62,966 bases of DNA. Source: Syntrophaceae bacterium UBA2210. Its GTDB lineage: Bacteria; Desulfobacterota; Syntrophia; Syntrophales; UBA2210. This document shows, piece after piece, positions 17,717 to 26,110 of the stretch (position 1 is its first letter; the number at the start of each line of letters is the position of its first letter). The translations under genes were made by a program, and so were the position numbers. Where the stretch lies: assembly GCA_002327865.1 (NCBI GenBank), contig DCUQ01000044.1:86481-149446 (forward strand), given 5' to 3'. The notes under the pieces were generated by a model. It was given only the letters and a program-made list of their open reading frames with translations. It made no database searches and was not told the DNA's origin.

Positions 17717-19146
17717 GTTTGATCTTCCTCCATCGCAAGTTTTGCGGCCATCATGCCTGACATGATCTCTCCCTCGAACCCGAGACCTGGCATCAACATC
17801 CCTCCGGTGAGAAAAACATTTTTCAAAGGTGTCTTGCCTGACATGAAAGATATGCCGATTAAAGGTTTTTTCATTCTGTATTTATGGTTGATAACTTTGT
17901 GACAGGTCCTTGCCATTGCTATAGATGCACCCGGATTAATGAAATCCAGGTTTTCTTCCAGAAAGGGAAGAAATGATTCCAGGGTTTTCACCATTGATTC
18001 GGAGATTTTTTCAAGAGAACTGTCACTGAATTTCAACGGTGAATTTTTGAGAAAGATGGTGGCGCTTATAGCGCGTTTCCCGTCGGGTGCCCTCAGGCTG
18101 TCCCCCTGCTCGCTCGTTTCCAGAAACAGGAGACCACCTCTTTCCGGAGCTTTTATTTCGTCCGACACGACAACGTATGCCCCCATCCGTTCAGGAATAC
18201 ATTTTTCGTGCACGCCGATATGTATGGTGAATGGCCAGAGCGATGATTTTATGCCGCCGTATTTTCCCCTGAATGAGGAGAAACGGCTGTTTCCTTCCAG
18301 CAAAGAGGCAAGTCCTTCGTATTTTGTGCTTATTATAATATTTTTCCCATAGATGGTGGGGATGTCAGCATCATCCTTTTTTGCGTTAATCTTAATAACC
18401 CGTTCGATATCCAGTGTAGAAACGGAACACTTTTCTATTTCGCCGCCATCCGCTTCAAATTTTTTCCGCAGTTTCTCGACAAGAAGATATTTTCCCCCTG
18501 TGTGATAAGAGAATCCCGACAGTGAGGAATAAAGGGTTTGCGCAAAGGAAAGAGGGCTGATTCCTGACGGATCAATGTTTGACATGAGCATGATCTGCGC
18601 TTCCAGCAGTTTTGCCAGTAGCGGGTTCTTCCGGATATTTTCAATGGTTCCGGTGAAAGTTCTTTTCTTCAGCACAATGGCGGGCATGTGTCTCAACAGC
18701 CGGATTCGGTCCAGCGTGTTTTCCGGTCGCAGGTGCAGGTTTTTGTCTATCAATCCGGATGCGAAGGAGGCGCTCTTCGCGATGGCGCTGTAAAAATCGG
18801 CCAAACCTACGCTGTCGCCGGGGAACTCGCGCTCTATTTCCCGGTGATCCGGATCCGCAATTCCGCAAAGATCGATACGGTGATCCCTGAAGATTATCTG
18901 CAGCGCGGGGTTCAATGCATGATCTTCAGGGGTTATGCCGAGGTGAGACAACACCTGTCTGAATATCCCGTTTCTGCCCATGCCTGTCCAGGGAAGGGGA
19001 TCAATGTCGAACACATACCCTGCCTCAGAGAAACATTCAGGGAGATCATCCTCAACCAGAAGAAGTGTTTTTCTTCCCTGGCTTACCAGCGTTATTGCCG
19101 CCATGAGGGAACCGGGATCATTTCCTAGTACAATGGTATCATACAT
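17713..19146 (-). CDS. FAD-dependent oxidoreductase, phytoene-desaturase-like
   Basis: A 477-residue flavoprotein of the amine-oxidase/CrtI-like class. The N-terminal dinucleotide fold is recognisable (YDTIVLGNDPGSLMAAITL), although the usual GxGxxG is GNDPGS. A C-terminal FAD-binding segment (VFLTGGMLMPGLGFEGEIMSG, key part TGGMLMPGLGFEG) closes it. The substrate is not known; carotenoid genes are absent here. It overlaps the ATP-type PFK gene by 4 nt and is 15 bp from the TudS-like gene, so it belongs to the purine operon. Confidence 0.72.
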   Translation of the reverse strand: MYDTIVLGNDPGSLMAAITLVSQGRKTLLLVEDDLPECFSEAGYVFDIDPLPWTGMGRNGIFRQVLSHLGITPEDHALNPALQIIFRDHRIDLCGIADPDHREIEREFPGDSVGLADFYSAIAKSASFASGLIDKNLHLRPENTLDRIRLLRHMPAIVLKKRTFTGTIENIRKNPLLAKLLEAQIMLMSNIDPSGISPLSFAQTLYSSLSGFSYHTGGKYLLVEKLRKKFEADGGEIEKCSVSTLDIERVIKINAKKDDADIPTIYGKNIIISTKYEGLASLLEGNSRFSSFRGKYGGIKSSLWPFTIHIGVHEKCIPERMGAYVVVSDEIKAPERGGLLFLETSEQGDSLRAPDGKRAISATIFLKNSPLKFSDSSLEKISESMVKTLESFLPFLEENLDFINPGASIAMARTCHKVINHKYRMKKPLIGISFMSGKTPLKNVFLTGGMLMPGLGFEGEIMSGMMAAKLAMEEDQT

Positions 19147-19161
19147 GATTTATCATTCGGT

Positions 19162-19629
19162 TCATAACAGGCAGGTTCCGAGTTCCAGCGTTTCCTTGAT
19201 CATGTCCGATGATATGACGCGTATACCATGCCGCATGAGAAGAGCTGCAGTGACACCCGAACCCTGTTCGACGTATCCATTTTTCTTTATATGATAAACT
19301 CCGCAGGACGGACTCTTTTCCTTCATGATTGCGGTCCGGATTTGCGTGAGTTCCACGATACGCATAACTTCATTCGCCCCCCGAATAAAACAGCCCGTAA
19401 CATCGATTCCGGAGGAAGAGAGAATCCTTGATCTTCCCTCGAGTACATCCAGCCCGTCTCCTTCGATTATCTCGGAAGGAGCACGTGGTGTCGGGAGACC
19501 TCCGAGTTGTTCCGGACAGACAGGCACACAGCAGTTTCTTAAATCCGACGAAAGCAGGTCTCTATCGGGACGGCACTCTCCGTCATATCTGCAGTTAAGT
19601 CCAAGCAGGCATGCGCTCACAATAATCAT
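19162..19629 (-). CDS. TudS-like DUF523 protein, possible thiouracil desulfurase
   Basis: DUF523 proteins include TudS, an iron-sulfur enzyme that removes sulfur from 4-thiouracil. The 155-residue protein from ATG 19629 has the family start MIIVSACLLGLNCRYDG, then CPEQLGGLPTPR and KSPSCG, which supply the conserved Cys set that can bind a [4Fe-4S] cluster. An upstream start at 19674 adds 15 residues not seen in the family. Its neighbours are purN, 1 nt upstream, and the FAD enzyme. The place in a purine operon hints at nucleobase chemistry, but that is inference. Confidence 0.75.
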   Translation of the reverse strand: MIIVSACLLGLNCRYDGECRPDRDLLSSDLRNCCVPVCPEQLGGLPTPRAPSEIIEGDGLDVLEGRSRILSSSGIDVTGCFIRGANEVMRIVELTQIRTAIMKEKSPSCGVYHIKKNGYVEQGSGVTAALLMRHGIRVISSDMIKETLELGTCLL

Positions 19630-19630
19630 A

Positions 19631-20293
19631 TTAAAATTTTTCCGGCGGAGGATTGTGCAGGCACGATATTTCAATCGGGCCGGAGTCTTTTATGCGAACC
19701 TTTCGTCCCTCAAATTCGAGTTTTCCCTCCGCGTAAAACTGAATTGCCTGAGAATATATCCTGTGCTCTTCCTTTAATATTCTCTGCTGAAGTTTGTCTG
19801 CCGTATCGTTGTCATACACGGGAACAACCGCCTGGATAATGATGGGGCCGGTATCGACCCCTTCGTCTGCGAAATGAACCGTGCATCCCGAAAACTTTAC
19901 CCCATAGTCGAATGCCTTTTGCTGAACATGAAGGCCGGGGAATGAGGGGAGTAATGCCGGGTGAATGTTCATGATCTTTCCTGAAAAAGCCTTCAGGAAA
20001 ACAGGGGTAAGTATTTTCATGAATCCCGCCATGATAACGAGATCCACGGAATAGCTTTTTAAAACGTCAATGGTTTCCCGGTCGAATTCCTCCTTTGTGC
20101 CGAAGTTTTCATGGTCGATAACAACTGCGGGTATATTGTGATTTTTTGCCCGATCCAGTGCCATGACACCGGGGACATTGCTGATTACCACACGGACAAC
20201 CGCGTCCAGTTTTCCCGATTCAATGTTGTCGATAATGGCTTGTAGATTAGATCCGCTGCCGGATACCAGTACGCCCAGGTTTAGTTTTTTCAT
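19631..20293 (-). CDS. purN: Phosphoribosylglycinamide formyltransferase PurN
   Basis: PurN transfers formyl from 10-formyl-tetrahydrofolate to GAR in purine synthesis. The protein has LGVLVSGSGSNLQAI at the N-terminus, the catalytic NIHPALLPSFPG with Asn and His, and FADEGVDTGP with the catalytic Asp. It has 220 residues, close to the family length. It starts 4 nt after purM ends, so the two act together. Confidence 0.95.
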   Translation of the reverse strand: MKKLNLGVLVSGSGSNLQAIIDNIESGKLDAVVRVVISNVPGVMALDRAKNHNIPAVVIDHENFGTKEEFDRETIDVLKSYSVDLVIMAGFMKILTPVFLKAFSGKIMNIHPALLPSFPGLHVQQKAFDYGVKFSGCTVHFADEGVDTGPIIIQAVVPVYDNDTADKLQQRILKEEHRIYSQAIQFYAEGKLEFEGRKVRIKDSGPIEISCLHNPPPEKF

Positions 20294-20297
20294 TTCT

Positions 20298-21344
20298 CTA
20301 TTCGAATAGTACAGCGGAGCTTTCCGCTTCCCTGTCTTTGATGCGGCCGATTATGTACGCCCGTTCACCAAGCGCTTCAAGGTGGTCGACGATCTCTTTC
20401 GATTCTTTTTCCGGAACAACAATAGTCATCCCGATACCCATGTTGAATACTCTTAACATTTCATTTTCATCAACACCGCCCATATCGCGTATAATGTTGA
20501 AAATGGGAGAGGTATCCCACGTTCCACGAATTATAACGGCTTGGCAGCGCTGGGGCAGTATCCTCGGAATGTTTTCCGTGAGACCGCCGCCCGTAATATG
20601 AGCGATGCCTTTTATCGTGAAGTGTTTTATAAGATTCAGGATGGGCTTTACGTAAATCTTTGTCGGGCGTAGCAGTTCCGTGCCGATGGAACCGTCGATT
20701 CCCTCTACCGGATCGTTAATATCGAGGCCGGCCTGACTGAACAATACATGCCGCGCGAGAGAATAGCCGTTACTGTGAATGCCGTTCGATGCCAGACCTA
20801 TTATCACGTCTCCGACACTGATCCCTGATCCGTCGATGAGGTTATCATATTCGACGACACCCACACAGAAACCCGCCAGATCGTACTCGTCATCTTTGTA
20901 AAATCCCGGCATCTCAGCAGTTTCGCCGCCGATGAGAGTACACCCGGACTCGGTACAGCCCTTTGCTATGCCCTCTACTATCTGTACGCTTGTCTCAAGA
21001 TTCAACTTTCCGGTGGCTATATAATCCAGAAAAAATAGGGGTTCCGCACCTTGAACGATCAGATCGTTTACGCTCATTGCAACAAGATCGATGCCGACGG
21101 TATTGTGTATTCCCATCATATGGGCTATCTTGAGTTTTGTGCCTACCCCGTCTGTCGTCGAAACGAGGAGGGGATTTTTGTACCTGCCTGTATCCAGGTG
21201 AAACAATCCCCCGAAACTGCCGATTTCCCCTACAGCTTCCTTGCGCAGGGTGGGTTTAATGAGTGGTTTTATCTTCTCAATAAAGGTGTTTGCCTTATCA
21301 ATATCCACACCGGCATCTTTGTATGATGTTTTTGGGGCTGACAT
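20298..21344 (-). CDS. purM: Phosphoribosylformylglycinamidine cyclo-ligase PurM
   Basis: This AIR synthetase closes the imidazole ring in purine synthesis using ATP. The 348-residue protein has SYKDAGVDIDKAN at the start, then STDGVGTKLKIAH, GGETAEMPG and the C-terminal HITGGGLTENIPR and FNMGIGM motifs, all typical. A start with AGAGGAAAC upstream is acceptable. It is the first gene of the operon ending in the ATP-type PFK. Confidence 0.95.
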   Translation of the reverse strand: MSAPKTSYKDAGVDIDKANTFIEKIKPLIKPTLRKEAVGEIGSFGGLFHLDTGRYKNPLLVSTTDGVGTKLKIAHMMGIHNTVGIDLVAMSVNDLIVQGAEPLFFLDYIATGKLNLETSVQIVEGIAKGCTESGCTLIGGETAEMPGFYKDDEYDLAGFCVGVVEYDNLIDGSGISVGDVIIGLASNGIHSNGYSLARHVLFSQAGLDINDPVEGIDGSIGTELLRPTKIYVKPILNLIKHFTIKGIAHITGGGLTENIPRILPQRCQAVIIRGTWDTSPIFNIIRDMGGVDENEMLRVFNMGIGMTIVVPEKESKEIVDHLEALGERAYIIGRIKDREAESSAVLFE

Positions 21345-21488
21345 AGTATGTTAGTTTCCTCTCGAGATATGATTGCAAGGCCATCGAATCAATGATGGTG
21401 GCAGCTTGTAAGGCTAACACTGACTGCCTTTCTTGTAAAGGATTTTAGGAGAACATTTGTTAAATATAATGCTTTCAATTGAACAGCG

Positions 21489-21524
21489 AGCGCATTCCCC
21501 GCTGCTTGCAGCGGGGTTAGCGAG
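21489..21524. repeat. REP-like hairpin repeat, copy B
   Basis: CCCCGCTG (21497-21504) and CAGCGGGG (21509-21516) pair perfectly around CTTG. The hairpin is flanked by AGCGAGCG on both sides. Confidence 0.75.
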
Positions 21525-21555
21525 CGAATAGAAAATAAATACTTTCCTTAACAAT

Positions 21556-21590
21556 CGGAGATTCCCCGCAATTTGTTGCGGGGAGATCCC
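21556..21590. repeat. REP-like hairpin repeat, copy C
   Basis: CCCCGCAA (21564-21571) and TTGCGGGG (21576-21583) form a perfect stem around TTTG. The block matches copy A at the window start, including the leading CGGAGATT. Confidence 0.75.
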
Positions 21591-21673
21591 ATTTCAGTAT
21601 TGCAGGAGAGTGTTGAAAAGAAGAGGCAAGGACATGTCCCCGGTATGATTGAGAAAAAGCGACATCCCGACAT

Positions 21674-22105
21674 TTAGATGTGATAAAGGGTGTCTCCCCA
21701 TATCTTGATCCAGTTATCTTCCATAATTTTCAGGGTTTTCCTGAGTGAATCCACCCCCAGTATAACTACAGTGATGTTGCCCGTTCCCATGCAGGGGTAT
21801 ATGTAATCGAGGTTGATATTAGCGTTCTTTAAAAGTTTCAGTACAATATTCATGCCCCCGGGATGATTCGGCATCTCGCACGCTATGACCTGTTTGGTTT
21901 TTATCTTGTATCCGGCTGATTTCAATACGTTCATAGCTTTATCAGGGGAGTTGGCGACAAAATAGAAGATCCCCTTTTCCTCATGTGTAGTAGCGTAACA
22001 GCAGGCTATTATGTTTATCCGGTTATCGCTCAGTATGTCGCTTATGTTTGACAACTGTCCCGGTATGTTATCGAGCAGGAGTTCTATCTGTTTTACTGTT
22101 TTCAC
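21674..22105 (-). CDS. Tandem ACT-domain protein
   Basis: A 143-residue protein made of two ACT ligand-binding domains (about residues 1-66, with LLDNIPGQLSNISDIL, and about 67-143, with EMPNHPGGMNIVLKLL). ACT domains usually bind amino acids or other small molecules. Stand-alone tandem ACT proteins are often encoded beside 2-oxoacid oxidoreductases. Here it starts 2 nt after the end of the gamma-subunit gene, so a regulatory role for that complex is likely but inferred. Confidence 0.8.
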   Translation of the reverse strand: MKTVKQIELLLDNIPGQLSNISDILSDNRINIIACCYATTHEEKGIFYFVANSPDKAMNVLKSAGYKIKTKQVIACEMPNHPGGMNIVLKLLKNANINLDYIYPCMGTGNITVVILGVDSLRKTLKIMEDNWIKIWGDTLYHI

Positions 22106-22107
22106 CT

Positions 22108-22662
22108 TTAATCTCCCTTTAGGATATATTCGGCACCCGCCTTCAGTGCTGCGAGGTTCAAATCCATTATGCTGGTCTTTCCGTCTTTCATAATTTCCGA
22201 AAGTCCGTTACTTATTGAATGAAGGGATGTTATTTTCGTATGTACCGCAAATGCTCCCAGCATGACCATATTAATAACACGTTCGCTGCCCAGCTTTTTT
22301 GCGATGTCGGCGGCAGGTATTCGTATAACGCGCAGGTCATCCCGTGTCGGCATTCTGTCGATGTGATTTGAATTAAGAAAGATAGTGCCCCCTTCTCTCA
22401 TGACACCTTCGTACTTCAACAGGGAGGGTTTATTCATAATCACAGCGATATCGGGAGAAGACGCCACCGGGGAAAATATCTCTTCATTCGATATCACGAC
22501 CGTGCAATTTGCCGTTCCGCCACGCATTTCCGCTCCGTAAGAGGGGAGATAGGTAACCTCTTTGCCGTCGCGCATTGCCGCCACCGCAAATACATATCCC
22601 ATCATCAGGACCCCCTGTCCCCCGAATCCGGCAAAAACGGTTTTTTTCATGGAAGCAGGCAT
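22108..22662 (-). CDS. korC: 2-oxoacid:ferredoxin oxidoreductase, gamma subunit
   Basis: This is the small catalytic-core subunit that completes the 2-oxoacid oxidoreductase. The 184-residue protein shows the family start FAGFGGQGVLMMGYVFAVAAM, then YLPSYGAEMRGGTANCTVVIS (key parts YGAEMRGG and TANC). The substrate (2-oxoglutarate, branched-chain or other) is not fixed by the sequence. It sits 4 nt after the beta-subunit gene. Confidence 0.9.
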   Translation of the reverse strand: MPASMKKTVFAGFGGQGVLMMGYVFAVAAMRDGKEVTYLPSYGAEMRGGTANCTVVISNEEIFSPVASSPDIAVIMNKPSLLKYEGVMREGGTIFLNSNHIDRMPTRDDLRVIRIPAADIAKKLGSERVINMVMLGAFAVHTKITSLHSISNGLSEIMKDGKTSIMDLNLAALKAGAEYILKGD

Positions 22663-22666
22663 TCTT

Positions 22667-23410
22667 CTAATCCGTTTCGTCTTTTATGATCTTCAGAGGA
22701 AAAGTTTGGGTGACTGTTTCGTCGATCCATCTGCAGGAGTTTACAGGGGACATCTTCCAGTTGGTGGGGCAGGGGGAAAGAATCTCTACGAGTGAAAACC
22801 CCCGGCCCGCAATCTGTACCTGAAAGGCCTTCATTATTGCTTTTCTGGTTCTTTTGATGTTTTTTACGGAATTGACCGCCGTACGTTCCAGATAGGCAGC
22901 CCCCCGTGTCATTCCCAGTATTTCGCTCAGATCGATCGGGGATCCGTCACGTCTCCTGTCGCGCCCACCCGGCGTCGTGGTAGAGTTCTGTTCAAGCAGC
23001 GTTGTCGGGGCCATCTGCCCTCCCGTCATGCCGTAACAGCCGTTATTGACAAAGATAACGGTAATATTTTCGCCCCTGTTCGCGGCATGGATAGTCTCAG
23101 CGGTTCCGATAGCGGCGATGTCTCCGTCACCCTGATAGGAAAAAACGATTCTGTCCGGAAGCATTCGTTTGATACCGGTAGCTACCGCGGCGCCTCTACC
23201 GTGGGGAGATTCTCCCATGTCGATGTCAAAGTAGTCGTAGGCCAGCACCGCGCAGCCGGCGGGAGGAACACCGATCACTTTCTCTCCTATGCCGAGTTCT
23301 TCTATTACTTCCGCGATCAACCGGTGGATAATGCTGTGTCCGCACCCTGGACAGTAGTGAAACGGGACGGCTTTCATATATCTCGGTCTTTTAAATACAA
23401 CCGTTTCCAT
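22667..23410 (-). CDS. korB: 2-oxoacid:ferredoxin oxidoreductase, beta (TPP) subunit
   Basis: This subunit binds thiamine diphosphate. The 247-residue protein has the Cys-rich [14 protein letters not shown] start, [14 protein letters not shown], and the TPP motif from [12 protein letters not shown] to [11 protein letters not shown]. It converts a 2-oxoacid to acyl-CoA and CO2 with ferredoxin reduction, working with the other three subunits. The gap to the alpha gene is 3 nt. Confidence 0.93.
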   Translation of the reverse strand: METVVFKRPRYMKAVPFHYCPGCGHSIIHRLIAEVIEELGIGEKVIGVPPAGCAVLAYDYFDIDMGESPHGRGAAVATGIKRMLPDRIVFSYQGDGDIAAIGTAETIHAANRGENITVIFVNNGCYGMTGGQMAPTTLLEQNSTTTPGGRDRRRDGSPIDLSEILGMTRGAAYLERTAVNSVKNIKRTRKAIMKAFQVQIAGRGFSLVEILSPCPTNWKMSPVNSCRWIDETVTQTFPLKIIKDETD

Positions 23411-23413
23411 GTA

Positions 23414-24493
23414 TCAGTCCTCTTCCAGATGCCGGCGGTAATACAGACTGCTTATTACCCTGCTTATCTCGTCGGGAGTAGAAACAATTCCGCCGGGCCG
23501 TCCGTAAAAGTTTACGTTACTTCTTCCCTCCAGTGCCAGCTTTACGTCTTCCAGCATCTGCCCTGTGTTCATTTCAAACACAAGGAATTCTTTGATTAAT
23601 CTGCTCATTTCCCTGAGAGTGTGGCCGGGAAAGGGCCACAGGGTAACAGGTCTGAGCAGCCCGACCTTGAGTCCCATCTCACGCGCTCTTTTTATGCCAC
23701 CTTTGGCTATTCTCGCAGCGGTCCCGTAAGCTATAACTACAAGCTTTGCATCTTCGGTCATATAGGTTTCCGCGCACGTAATCTCGCTTGCGATAATGCT
23801 GTATTTTCTTGCCAGCTTCCAGTTGTGCTCTTCCATCGACACTGTATTCAGAATCAATGACTTGATTATTCTACCTGGCCGACCCTTTGCACCGTCCAGT
23901 ATCCACGGCTTGGGCGGCAGTTCATCGAGATTGACAGGATCGGGAAAGATAACGGGCTCCATCATCTGGCTCATCATACCGTCGACCAGTATAATGACGG
24001 GTGTCCGGTATCTGTCGGCATATCCAAAGGCTTTTCCTGTGAGATCGGCCAGTTCCTGGCCATAGGCCGGGGCAAGAACGATAGTACGATAGTCTCCGTG
24101 TCCGCCACCCCTGGTGGCCTGAAAATAATCCCCCTGTGAAGGGGCTATATTGCCGAGACCCGGTCCTCCACGCATAGTATTTACAATTACCGCCGGAAGT
24201 TCCGATGCCGCCAGGAATGATATACCCTCCTGCTTGAGACTTATTCCAGGGCTGGAGGAACTGGTCATCGCCCTCGCTCCCGTCATTGAAGCGCCCAGCA
24301 CCATGTTAATAGCGGCCAGTTCACTTTCCGCTTGTATAAAGGTGCCGTCCTCGAGTTTCGCCATGGCAGCGGACATGAATTCCGGGATCTCGTTCTGTGG
24401 TGTTATGGGGTAGCCAGCGTAGAATCGACATCCGGCGCGTATGGCCGCTTCACCGATTACCCGGCTTCCTCTCATAAGCAGCTTTTTATCCAC
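23414..24493 (-). CDS. korA: 2-oxoacid:ferredoxin oxidoreductase, alpha subunit
   Basis: This is the largest subunit of the complex, and it forms the active site with the beta subunit. The 359-residue protein begins MDKKLLMRGSRVIGEAAIRAG and has FYAGYPITPQNEI, then the signature MTSSSSPGISLKQEGI and MRGGPGLGNIAPSQGDY. A GTG start overlaps the ferredoxin-subunit gene by 8 nt. Its relatives include VorB-type subunits, so a branched-chain 2-oxoacid is one option. Confidence 0.9.
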   Translation of the reverse strand: MDKKLLMRGSRVIGEAAIRAGCRFYAGYPITPQNEIPEFMSAAMAKLEDGTFIQAESELAAINMVLGASMTGARAMTSSSSPGISLKQEGISFLAASELPAVIVNTMRGGPGLGNIAPSQGDYFQATRGGGHGDYRTIVLAPAYGQELADLTGKAFGYADRYRTPVIILVDGMMSQMMEPVIFPDPVNLDELPPKPWILDGAKGRPGRIIKSLILNTVSMEEHNWKLARKYSIIASEITCAETYMTEDAKLVVIAYGTAARIAKGGIKRAREMGLKVGLLRPVTLWPFPGHTLREMSRLIKEFLVFEMNTGQMLEDVKLALEGRSNVNFYGRPGGIVSTPDEISRVISSLYYRRHLEED

Positions 24494-24773
24494 GATAAAC
24501 CTCTATTGCGATATCGGGGCAAACGACCGCGCACATGGCGCAGCCCGTACATTTCAGATCTTTCTTGTTTTTACTTTTTGCTTCTGTGAACCTGGCAGGA
24601 TAATAGCCCTTTTCATTTGATTCGGTGGATATGGCGATCAGTTCATTGGGGCACACAGAAACGCAAAGATAGCAACCCTTGCACAGGTTGCAGTCGATTA
24701 CTATTCGGCCTTTCTTTGCTTCCATGGTCATATGATCTGCCCGGACTGGAGATCGTTGGAGATTTTCAATCAC
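24486..24773 (-). CDS. korD: 2-oxoacid:ferredoxin oxidoreductase, delta subunit (2 x [4Fe-4S])
   Basis: This small ferredoxin-like subunit passes electrons from the core complex to free ferredoxin. The two cluster motifs are CNLCKGCYLCVSVCP and CTGCAMCAVVCP. The GTG at 24773 gives 95 residues; ATG codons at 24731 and 24725 are alternatives that still keep both clusters. It is the first gene of the D-A-B-C set. Confidence 0.9.
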   Translation of the reverse strand: MIENLQRSPVRADHMTMEAKKGRIVIDCNLCKGCYLCVSVCPNELIAISTESNEKGYYPARFTEAKSKNKKDLKCTGCAMCAVVCPDIAIEVYRG

Positions 24774-24811
24774 AGCGTGTCAATGGATCGGAATCTTTGT
24801 GTACATGCTGT

Positions 24812-24840
24812 TCTCTATGTTCTTGTCTTTCTTTTGTCAA
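24812..24840 (-). promoter_or_regulatory. Candidate promoter of the oxidoreductase operon
   Basis: On the minus strand TTGACA (24840-24835) is followed after 17 bp by TAGAGA (24817-24812). It lies about 40 bp upstream of the korD GTG. The -35 is perfect and the -10 weak. Confidence 0.45.
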
Positions 24841-24984
24841 GAATTTTAAGCGTGGCGGCCGACGCAGTACCGCTGCAGAGTGAAACGTCTAACAAGGAAT
24901 ATGCCCGGGTCCGGTCGTGAGGACACACCGCACTGTTCGTGCTTATGTATTAACCGCGATCGCCCTCTGCCGTAGGGGTATGGA

Positions 24985-26091
24985 TTAAAGAATGGATCTG
25001 CGGCCGTTATATCTTTCGACATCATAATATTTATCGACGTCGACGATTTTCAATCCTTCCATGACCGCTTCTTTGAGCGGAACGCTGGTGATTTCTCCCC
25101 GCACAAGACTTACCATGCGGCCGAAATCTTCGTTAATGATCATATCAACCGCGGCGATACCGAACCATCTTGCCATGAGACGGTCGTGTGCCGACGGCGA
25201 TCCTCCCCGCTGCAGATGGCTCAGGATAAGGTGGCGTGTTTCGAGACCAGTCCTTTTCTCGATTTCGTCGGCCACATAACTCGCGACGCCGCCGAGGGAC
25301 ATGTGTCCGAAATCATCGACTTTGGTATCTTTGACGATCTCTTTTTTACCTGTCGGCTTTGCCCCTTCGGATACGACAATTATACTGTAACGAATTTCTT
25401 TTCCTTCACGTTCCTGCAGCAGTTTACAGACGCGGTTGATATCGAAGGGGTGTTCGGGTATCAGGATAATGTATGCACCGCTGCATTCGCCGCCGTGAAG
25501 GGCAAGCCATCCGGCGTGCCTTCCCATAGTTTCCACGACAAAGATACGGCTGTGAGATCCTGCGGTTGTTCTCAAACGATCGATCTCTTCCATAATAACG
25601 TTTATGGCGGTATCATAGCCGAGCGAATACTCCGTCCCGTTCAGGTCGTTATCGATTGTTTTCGGGATTCCGACGGTCTTTATTCCCATAGTGTGTAATT
25701 TATGCGCGATGCTAAGCGTATCGTCACCACCGATTGAAATAATTACGTCGATACCAAGTTTTTTGATATTACTGAGAAGTTTTTCCGACCGGTCGTTTTT
25801 GGGATTGAACGGGTTCGTGCGCGACGTTCCGAGGTTTGTTCCACCGTAGCGATCCCATGTCCTGACAATATCCTCGTCAAGATTTTTGAGATACAGTGCG
25901 CAACTTTCGGGATCATCGGGATCGACCTCTATCAGTCCTTTCCATCCGTCCATGATTCCCAGGACATCGAAGTTTACGGAACGTTTCGCGGCAAGTTTGG
26001 TATCGAGAGCTGTTTTTGTTATCCATTTGATCACCCCGTTCAGGCCCGGGCAATCTCCTCCTCCGGTTAAGATAGCAATTCTTATAATCAT
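24985..26091 (-). CDS. 6-phosphofructokinase, pyrophosphate-type signature
   Basis: The 368-residue phosphofructokinase starts at ATG 26091 (MIIRIAILTGGGDCPG); an upstream start at 26157 adds sequence not found in the family. The phosphoryl-donor motif is GGDDT at 121-125 and the substrate motif is PKTIDND at 143-149. Asp after GGD together with the Lys in PKTIDND is the known signature of PPi-dependent enzymes, whose reaction is reversible. METMGRHAGWLAL, in the ETMGRHAGW form, follows. It lies 19 nt after the PEPCK-like gene in the same direction. The ATP-type paralogue is at 16406. Confidence 0.87.
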   Translation of the reverse strand: MIIRIAILTGGGDCPGLNGVIKWITKTALDTKLAAKRSVNFDVLGIMDGWKGLIEVDPDDPESCALYLKNLDEDIVRTWDRYGGTNLGTSRTNPFNPKNDRSEKLLSNIKKLGIDVIISIGGDDTLSIAHKLHTMGIKTVGIPKTIDNDLNGTEYSLGYDTAINVIMEEIDRLRTTAGSHSRIFVVETMGRHAGWLALHGGECSGAYIILIPEHPFDINRVCKLLQEREGKEIRYSIIVVSEGAKPTGKKEIVKDTKVDDFGHMSLGGVASYVADEIEKRTGLETRHLILSHLQRGGSPSAHDRLMARWFGIAAVDMIINEDFGRMVSLVRGEITSVPLKEAVMEGLKIVDVDKYYDVERYNGRRSIL

Positions 26092-26110
26092 GTTCCTCTC
26101 TTCCTGTCGA

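Larger units (their letters stand above)
21345..21673. other. Intergenic region between purM and the ACT gene with two REP hairpins
   Basis: This 329-bp gap carries the upstream region of purM at its left end and two hairpin repeats (21489-21524 and 21556-21590). I see no reading frame of interest and no clear terminator tail. Confidence 0.5.

Noticed and set aside
24774..24984. Hidden gene between korD and the PPi-type PFK gene
   Set aside because: Several short frames exist, but none has a ribosome site or a recognisable start. The region fits a promoter and the end of the PFK operon.
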